A stretch of 19,802 nt of DNA. Source: RGIG990 sp045589455. GTDB lineage: Bacteria; Verrucomicrobiota; Kiritimatiellia; RFP12; UBA3636. The notes beneath the pieces were generated by a model. It searched no databases. It saw only the letters and a program-made list of their open reading frames with translations, and was not told the DNA's origin. Location of the stretch: assembly GCA_045589455.1 (NCBI GenBank), contig JAZNPC010000074.1:1-19802 (forward strand), given 5' to 3'. The translations under genes and the position numbers were made by a program. This document shows positions 14,939 through 19,802 of this stretch, in pieces (the stretch's first letter is position 1; every line of letters begins with the position of its first letter).

Positions 14939-15880
14939 ATGGAAAAGATAGTTATTTTGGGTTCTGGACCAGCTGGCTTGACTGCAGCAATATATGCAGC
15001 TAGAGCTGGACTTTCTCCTCTTGTGCTAGAGGGAGCAAGTCCAATGGGACTATTGGCTCAAGCGGCACGCGTTGATAACTATCCAGGTGTTTCCGTGGGC
15101 ACAACAGGTGCCGATTTAATGTTTGGTATGCATAATCAAGCAGAGTCTCTTGGTGTGCGCTTTGAATTTGAAGAAGCAGTTTCTATTACTCCTATGGATA
15201 ATGAGGAAGGCTTTGTATTGCGCCTATCCTCAGGAGAAGAAATTTCTGCAGAAGCAGTCCTTCTTGCTATGGGTGCAAGCCCTAAACCACTCGATATTCC
15301 AGGAGAAAAGGAGCTAGAGGGTAGAGGAGTCTCACATTGCGCAGTTTGTGATGGAATGTTCTTTAAAGGGAAAGAAGTCGCAGTAATAGGTGATGGAGAA
15401 GCCGCTCTAGTAGATGCTGAATATCTTGCTAGCATTTGTGGTACGGTTTGGCTCATAAATAAGCATGCCGAATTTACTGCTCCAGATTCTATAGTTGAGC
15501 GTATTAAAGCATTAGACAATGTGGAGATGTGTACAGAGACCATTCCTTTACAAATATTGTCAGAAGAAGGTAAAAAAAGTGTCGGAAGTATTCAACTTCG
15601 TGACCTTAAGACGGCAACAGAACGTGTGCTTCCTATATCGGGTGTATTTGTTGCAAAGGGTGGAGGCAGAAACCCTAACAGCTTGTGGCTCAATGGGTTG
15701 GTGGAGCTTGATGAGCAAGGATTTGTTATAACAAATGATGGAAAAACCTCCCGAAAAGGCATCTTTGCCGCTGGAGATTTGGTCTCAGGAACCATCAAAC
15801 AAGCAGTGACTGCTGCAGCTTCTGGATGTGCTGCAGCATTCGCTATCGGAAAATATTTGAAAAATAAGGGCAAAAAATGA
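14939..15880 (+). CDS. trxB: Thioredoxin reductase-like flavoprotein with atypical NAD(P)H site
   Basis: A 313-residue low-molecular-weight thioredoxin-disulfide reductase homologue. It should pass electrons through FAD to a redox disulfide and on to thioredoxin. GSGPAGLTAAIYAARAG near 8-24 is the FAD-binding Rossmann motif. CAVCDG near 135-140 is the redox-active CxxC. FAAGDLVSGTIKQAVTAAASG near the C terminus is the second FAD motif. The nucleotide-binding half is unusual: the GGGxxA motif reads GDGEAA, and HRRxxxR, which holds the 2'-phosphate of NADPH, reads NKHAEFT. Electron donor use may therefore differ from ordinary TrxB. No Shine-Dalgarno is visible before the ATG, which follows the pil terminator by 12 bases, and I found no clear promoter. 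Its stop overlaps the next start by 4 bases. Confidence 0.88.
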   Translation: MEKIVILGSGPAGLTAAIYAARAGLSPLVLEGASPMGLLAQAARVDNYPGVSVGTTGADLMFGMHNQAESLGVRFEFEEAVSITPMDNEEGFVLRLSSGEEISAEAVLLAMGASPKPLDIPGEKELEGRGVSHCAVCDGMFFKGKEVAVIGDGEAALVDAEYLASICGTVWLINKHAEFTAPDSIVERIKALDNVEMCTETIPLQILSEEGKKSVGSIQLRDLKTATERVLPISGVFVAKGGGRNPNSLWLNGLVELDEQGFVITNDGKTSRKGIFAAGDLVSGTIKQAVTAAASGCAAAFAIGKYLKNKGKK

Positions 15881-16338
15881 GAAAAAAAACTTTTATTTTA
15901 GTCATCTTTTTTGTATTATTTTCGCTCGCATTTTGGGGATGTACTTCCTGCCCACTTTGTGGCCACCCATATGAGCAAGAAAATTTACAGGTTTTAAAAC
16001 CTAAAGATTTGAAGGAATTGACAGGGACTGTATCGTGCTTGCAACGAATTCCTGTGCTTGCAACATATGAGTTAACCATAAAACTTTGCTATACAGAGGA
16101 GCTTACTGGTGAAGTGAAGGTGGTTGCAGAAAAAACAATTCCAAATTTCGACGCCTTCCCTGTGGAGTTTTCGTTAACATATGACAATGCATTGATCAAA
16201 CAAGATATTGTTTATTATGTAGATGCTTATGTTTGTTCAAGAGGAACAAAGTTACTTCAAGCAGACTCAAAACTTGAGGTACTCACTCGAGGAGCAAGAA
16301 GCATTGCAGATGTTGTACTCGTTAGAGCAGAAAACTAA
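15877..16338 (+). CDS. YbaY-like lipoprotein
   Basis: A 153-residue envelope protein. A hydrophobic signal (about residues 5-20) ends in FWGCTSC, an imperfect lipobox whose first Cys could be lipidated. The remainder resembles the YbaY/YscW lipoprotein domain, a small beta sandwich: LTGTVSCLQRI, VVAEKTIPN, FPVEFSLTYD and EVLTRG follow the order seen in E. coli YbaY. That family is linked to outer-membrane lipoprotein or secretin-pilot-like roles, but its general function is not settled. The start overlaps the trxB-like stop in ATGA, so translation is coupled. A secretin-pilot role next to pilus genes is attractive but only inferred. The extra Cys residues CTSCPLCG after the lipobox could bind metal or form disulfides. 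Confidence 0.72.
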   Translation: MRKKTFILVIFFVLFSLAFWGCTSCPLCGHPYEQENLQVLKPKDLKELTGTVSCLQRIPVLATYELTIKLCYTEELTGEVKVVAEKTIPNFDAFPVEFSLTYDNALIKQDIVYYVDAYVCSRGTKLLQADSKLEVLTRGARSIADVVLVRAEN

Positions 16339-16400
16339 CAGAATATAAGAAATGGCTCTAAAACAAATATACAAGTTATAGTAAGTAAGAGGTTCATAAA

Positions 16401-19400
16401 ATGATACGTGATGATATCAAAAAGGTGATGATTATCGGCTCTGGACCAATCGTGATTGGTCAGGCTTGCGAGTTTGATTATTCCGGAACACAGGCATGTA
16501 AGGCATTGCGAGAGTGCGGCTATGAAATCGTTCTTGTAAATTCAAATCCTGCAACAATCATGACAGACCCAGTTATGGCTGATGCAACTTATATTGAACC
16601 TCTTAATGTTGCAAGACTTGAACAGATTATCGTACAAGAGAAGCCAGATGCTCTTCTTCCAAATCTCGGTGGTCAAACAGGTTTGAACCTTGCTCTTGAG
16701 CTTGATAAAGCAGGAATTTTAGAAAAGTATGGAGTGCGCGTAATTGGTGTTAATCTTGAAGCTATTGAGCGTGGTGAAGATCGCGAAATTTTCAAGGAAA
16801 CAATGCGCTCACTTAACATAGATACCCCACGTAGTGAAATTACTCACTCAGTAGAGGGTGCAGAGCAGATTGCTTCACAGCTAGGCTATCCAGTTGTTGT
16901 TCGCCCAGCTTACACACTTGGTGGTACAGGCGGTGGCTTGGTTTACAATGTTGAGGAGCTACGCACAATCACAGGCCGTGGCCTTGAGGCATCTCTAACA
17001 AATCAGTGCTTGATTGAAGAATCAGTTGCTGGTTGGGAAGAGCTTGAGGTTGAGGTTGTTCGTGACTCTAAGGGTCAGATGATTGCAATCTGTATGATTG
17101 AAAACATTGACCCAATCGGTGTTCACACAGGTGACTCCTTCTGCTCAGCTCCAATGCTAACAATTGATGAGGAAACACAGAACCGCCTTAAGGAGCAGGC
17201 ATTCCGCATTGTTGAGTCAATTGGTGTTATCGGTGGCACAAACGTTCAGTTTGCTCATGATCCAAAGTCTGGCCGTATTTGCATTATCGAGATTAACCCA
17301 CGTACATCACGCTCTTCAGCACTAGCATCTAAGGCAACAGGCTTCCCAATCGCATTGATTTCTGCAAAGCTTGCTGCAGGTATGACACTTGACGAGATTC
17401 CATATTGGCGTGATGGCTCTCTAGATAAGTACACACCATCTGGAGATTATATCGTTCTAAAGTTTGCTCGTTGGGCATTTGAAAAGTTCCGTGGTGTAGA
17501 GGATAAGCTTGGTACACAGATGAAGGCTGTGGGTGAGGTTATGTCTATCGGTAAGACATATAAGGAAACTTTCCAGAAGGCAATCCGCGCACTTGAGAAT
17601 AGCCGCCATGGTCTTGGCTTTGCAAAGGATTTTAATAGCAAGTCTCTAGAAGAGCTTCTAGATATGCTACGTTATGCATCTAGCGAGCGTCAGTTCATCA
17701 TGTATGAGGCAATTCGTAAGGGTGCAACAAATGAGCAGCTATTTGCTCTAACAAGCATCAAGGATTGGTTCATCCAGCAGATGCGTGAGCTTGTTGAGCT
17801 AGAGGAGCAGCTACTAACCTTTAAGGGTACACTACCTAGCGATGAACTATTGATTAAGGCAAAGAAGGATGGCTTCTCAGATCGCTATCTATCAAAGATT
17901 TTGGCTGTTTCAGAGCAGAGTATTCGCGCACGCCGTGAAGAGCTAGGTGTTGTGGAAACATGGCACAAGGTTCCTGTTAGTGGTGTAAATGACACAGATT
18001 ACTACTATTCTTCATACAATGGTGAGAAGGATGAGGTACCAGTAACAGACAATCCTAAGAAGGTTATGATTCTTGGTGGTGGTCCTAATAGAATTGGTCA
18101 GGGTATTGAGTTTGACTACTGCTGCGTACACGCTGCATTCGCTCTACGTGCACTTGGCTATGAGACAATCATGGTTAACTGCAACCCAGAAACTGTTTCT
18201 ACTGACTACGATACTAGCGATAAGCTATACTTCGAGCCAGTTACAATGGAGGATGTAATCCAGATTTACCGCAAGGAAAAGCCAGCTGGCGTAATCGTTC
18301 AGTTTGGTGGTCAGACACCTCTAAACATTGCTCGTCAGCTATCTGATGCAGGTGTAAAGATTCTTGGTACAAGCATTGATGCAATTGATATTGCTGAGGA
18401 TCGTGACCTATTCCGTCATCGCATGGATAAGCTTGGTATCCCAATGCCAGAGTCAGACATGGCAGCAAATCTTGATGAAGCTATCAAAGCAGCAAATCAG
18501 ATTGGCTACCCACTAATGATTCGTCCATCCTTCGTTCTAGGTGGCCGTGGCATGGAAGTAATTTATGATGAGGAAATGCTCCGCGAGTACGTTGCAAAGG
18601 CAGTAGGTGTAACACCTGATCGCCCTCTACTACTTGACCGCTTCCTACAGGATGCATTAGAGTGTGAGTCAGATGCTCTATCAGATGGTGAGAATGTATT
18701 TATCCCATCAATTATGGAGCACATCGAGCTAGCAGGTATTCACTCTGGTGACTCTGCATGCGTAATCCCTCCTGTATCAATTTCAGAAGAGAATAAGGCA
18801 ACAATCCTTAAGTACACACAAGCAATTGCTAAGGAGCTAAATGTTGTTGGCTTAATGAATATGCAGTATGCTATTGAGAAAGGCAAGGTATATGTGATTG
18901 AGGCAAACCCTCGTGCATCACGTACTGTGCCACTAGTATCAAAGGTATGTAATATTCAGATGGCACAGGCTGCTACATCTCTAATGCTTGGTTCAACACT
19001 TGAGAGTCTTGGTCTAAAGCACCGTGTAATTCCACACTACGGTGTTAAGGAAGCAGTATTCCCATTCTCCAAATTCCCTGAGGTTGACCCAGTTCTTGGC
19101 CCAGAGATGCGCTCTACAGGTGAGGTGCTTGGCTTGGCTTCATCCTTTGGCTTGGCATACTTCAAGTCACAGGAAGCAACCTATGCTGAGCTACCTATAA
19201 GCTCTGTAAAGAACAAGGTGCTTGTAAGCTTGTCAGAGAAGAAGGAAGCAGCAGTTTCAGCAATTCGTGCATTTGTAAACCTAGGCTTCTCAGTAATCGG
19301 TACAGAGGGAACCATTGAATGGTTGTCTAAGTACGGAATTGAGGGTAAGGTTGTGCAGAAGATTAACGAGGGCCGTCCAAACGTTCTAGACGTAATTCTA

Positions 19401-19613
19401 AACCGCGAGGTTGCTCTTGTAATCAATACACCATCTGGCCGCCGTGATTCACGTGCTGACGATGCATCAATCCGTAAGGCATCACTAAAGTACCAGATTC
19501 CATATCTAACAACACTAGCAGCGGTAGAAGCAGCAGCTCAAGGTATCCGTGCTGCACGTGATAGTGAGGGTAGAGTGAAGAGCCTACAAGCATATCACGC
19601 AGATATCATGTAA
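16401..19613 (+). CDS. carB: Carbamoyl-phosphate synthase large subunit
   Basis: A 1070-residue enzyme, normal full length. It makes carbamoyl phosphate from bicarbonate, ATP and ammonia delivered by the small subunit, feeding pyrimidine and arginine synthesis. Two homologous halves are clear: VMIIGSGPIVIGQACEFDYSG at the N terminus and VMILGGGPNRIGQGIEFDYC from about residue 556. Each contains an ATP-grasp domain (for example RPAYTLGGTGGG in the first half and RPSFVLGGRGME in the second). A helical oligomerisation region lies between the halves. The MGS-like allosteric domain covers roughly 936-1070. AGAGG (16388-16392) places the start. carA is not in the window. Codon choice is narrow, with many CTA and AAG codons, suggesting high expression. 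The gene may share a transcript with the two genes upstream. Confidence 0.98.
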   Translation: MIRDDIKKVMIIGSGPIVIGQACEFDYSGTQACKALRECGYEIVLVNSNPATIMTDPVMADATYIEPLNVARLEQIIVQEKPDALLPNLGGQTGLNLALELDKAGILEKYGVRVIGVNLEAIERGEDREIFKETMRSLNIDTPRSEITHSVEGAEQIASQLGYPVVVRPAYTLGGTGGGLVYNVEELRTITGRGLEASLTNQCLIEESVAGWEELEVEVVRDSKGQMIAICMIENIDPIGVHTGDSFCSAPMLTIDEETQNRLKEQAFRIVESIGVIGGTNVQFAHDPKSGRICIIEINPRTSRSSALASKATGFPIALISAKLAAGMTLDEIPYWRDGSLDKYTPSGDYIVLKFARWAFEKFRGVEDKLGTQMKAVGEVMSIGKTYKETFQKAIRALENSRHGLGFAKDFNSKSLEELLDMLRYASSERQFIMYEAIRKGATNEQLFALTSIKDWFIQQMRELVELEEQLLTFKGTLPSDELLIKAKKDGFSDRYLSKILAVSEQSIRARREELGVVETWHKVPVSGVNDTDYYYSSYNGEKDEVPVTDNPKKVMILGGGPNRIGQGIEFDYCCVHAAFALRALGYETIMVNCNPETVSTDYDTSDKLYFEPVTMEDVIQIYRKEKPAGVIVQFGGQTPLNIARQLSDAGVKILGTSIDAIDIAEDRDLFRHRMDKLGIPMPESDMAANLDEAIKAANQIGYPLMIRPSFVLGGRGMEVIYDEEMLREYVAKAVGVTPDRPLLLDRFLQDALECESDALSDGENVFIPSIMEHIELAGIHSGDSACVIPPVSISEENKATILKYTQAIAKELNVVGLMNMQYAIEKGKVYVIEANPRASRTVPLVSKVCNIQMAQAATSLMLGSTLESLGLKHRVIPHYGVKEAVFPFSKFPEVDPVLGPEMRSTGEVLGLASSFGLAYFKSQEATYAELPISSVKNKVLVSLSEKKEAAVSAIRAFVNLGFSVIGTEGTIEWLSKYGIEGKVVQKINEGRPNVLDVILNREVALVINTPSGRRDSRADDASIRKASLKYQIPYLTTLAAVEAAAQGIRAARDSEGRVKSLQAYHADIM

Positions 19614-19638
19614 TACAATGTGATATTAAATAATTGAT

Positions 19639-19668
19639 AAAAAGGGGTGGGATTTTCCACCCCTTTTT
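19639..19668 (+). terminator. Rho-independent terminator of carB
   Basis: AAAAAGGGGTGG at 19639-19650 pairs exactly with CCACCCCTTTTT at 19657-19668 around a six-base loop. The stem ends in a T-tract and lies 26 bases after the carB stop. A group II intron appears to start two bases later. Confidence 0.92.
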
Positions 19669-19670
19669 AT

Positions 19671-19802
19671 GTATGACGGGCATGTCATAGTTCTATGGTG
19701 AAAGTCCAACGGGGGGTAGTTACCGACCAACCCAATAGCGACTCCCAAGGTTTATGTTGCGAGGCATAGGCGAGAAGAAGGGATAGCGAAATCGTAGCCT
19801 AA
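19671..19802 (+). mobile_element. Group II intron, 5' part (domain I), class IIC-like, cut by window end
   Basis: From 19671 the sequence begins GTATGACGGGCATGTC, then CTATGGTGAAAGTCCAAC, then CCCAAGGTTTATG, GCGAGGCATAGGCGAGAAG and AGCGAAATCGTAGCC. As I recall it, the 5' domain of the Oceanobacillus iheyensis class IIC intron has the same order of blocks (GUGUGCCCGGCAUGGG, CUAUAGGGUGAGAGUCC, GCAAGGGUGUCCGUGGCGAC). The first nucleotides, GTATG, are close to the group II 5' consensus GUGYG. TGAC/GTCA (19673-19676 and 19683-19686) can form the first small stem. The element starts directly behind a terminator, which is the favoured target of class IIC introns. The maturase gene and 3' end lie beyond the window. 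Confidence 0.78.

Noticed and set aside
14939..15880. Ferredoxin-dependent flavin thioredoxin reductase (FFTR)
   Set aside because: Loss of HRRxxxR alone does not define that type; I cannot recognise its other hallmarks, so the donor is left open.

Overview
The window reads as chromosomal DNA of a Gram-negative-type bacterium. Supporting signs are type IV pilus motor ATPases, a YbaY-like lipoprotein, Sec signal peptides and secreted multidomain glycoside hydrolases. Base composition is moderately AT-rich. The mix of a fucosidase, an SGNH esterase-like protein, a very large CBM-bearing glycosidase and a LacI-type regulator fits a polysaccharide degrader. I lean towards the PVC superphylum (Kiritimatiellota/Lentisphaerota-like), but that placement is inference; no rRNA or other marker fixes it.

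Layout. (1) 1-520: a GC-rich, gene-free mosaic of short shuffled repeats with two long hairpins of one shared design. (2) 541-3079, minus strand: a terminator, a GH29 alpha-L-fucosidase and, upstream of it, an SGNH-hydrolase-like protein, probably one operon. (3) 3080-3577: a very AT-rich divergent intergenic region. (4) 3578-4660, plus strand: a secreted protein of unknown family, ending at a bidirectional terminator it shares with the convergent gene. (5) 4736-9944, minus strand: a 1370-residue secreted glycosidase (tandem N-terminal beta domains, GH39-like barrel, CBM4/9-like and CBM9-like modules) preceded by its probable LacI-family regulator. Three CG-centred operator-like palindromes lie in the two promoter regions. 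(6) 10195-14926, plus strand: a strong sigma-70 promoter, then pilB-pilT-pilB and a terminator. (7) 14939-19668, plus strand: a thioredoxin-reductase-like flavoprotein, a translationally coupled YbaY-like lipoprotein and carB, with a terminator. (8) 19671-19802: the 5' end of a group II intron, starting directly after the carB terminator and cut off by the window edge.

How the genes work together. The left half is a carbohydrate-foraging region. The secreted glycosidase would bind and cut a glycan outside the cytoplasm. The esterase-like and fucosidase proteins lack signal peptides and probably finish imported fragments. LacI probably links this to a sugar signal. The right half is housekeeping: type IV pilus extension and retraction motors, redox homeostasis and carbamoyl phosphate synthesis.

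Points most worth a second look: the intron placed exactly behind a terminator (class IIC behaviour); the paired hairpins with compensatory base changes; a TrxB homologue lacking the NADPH 2'-phosphate motif; and patchwork nucleotide identity among the three adjacent pilus ATPase genes.
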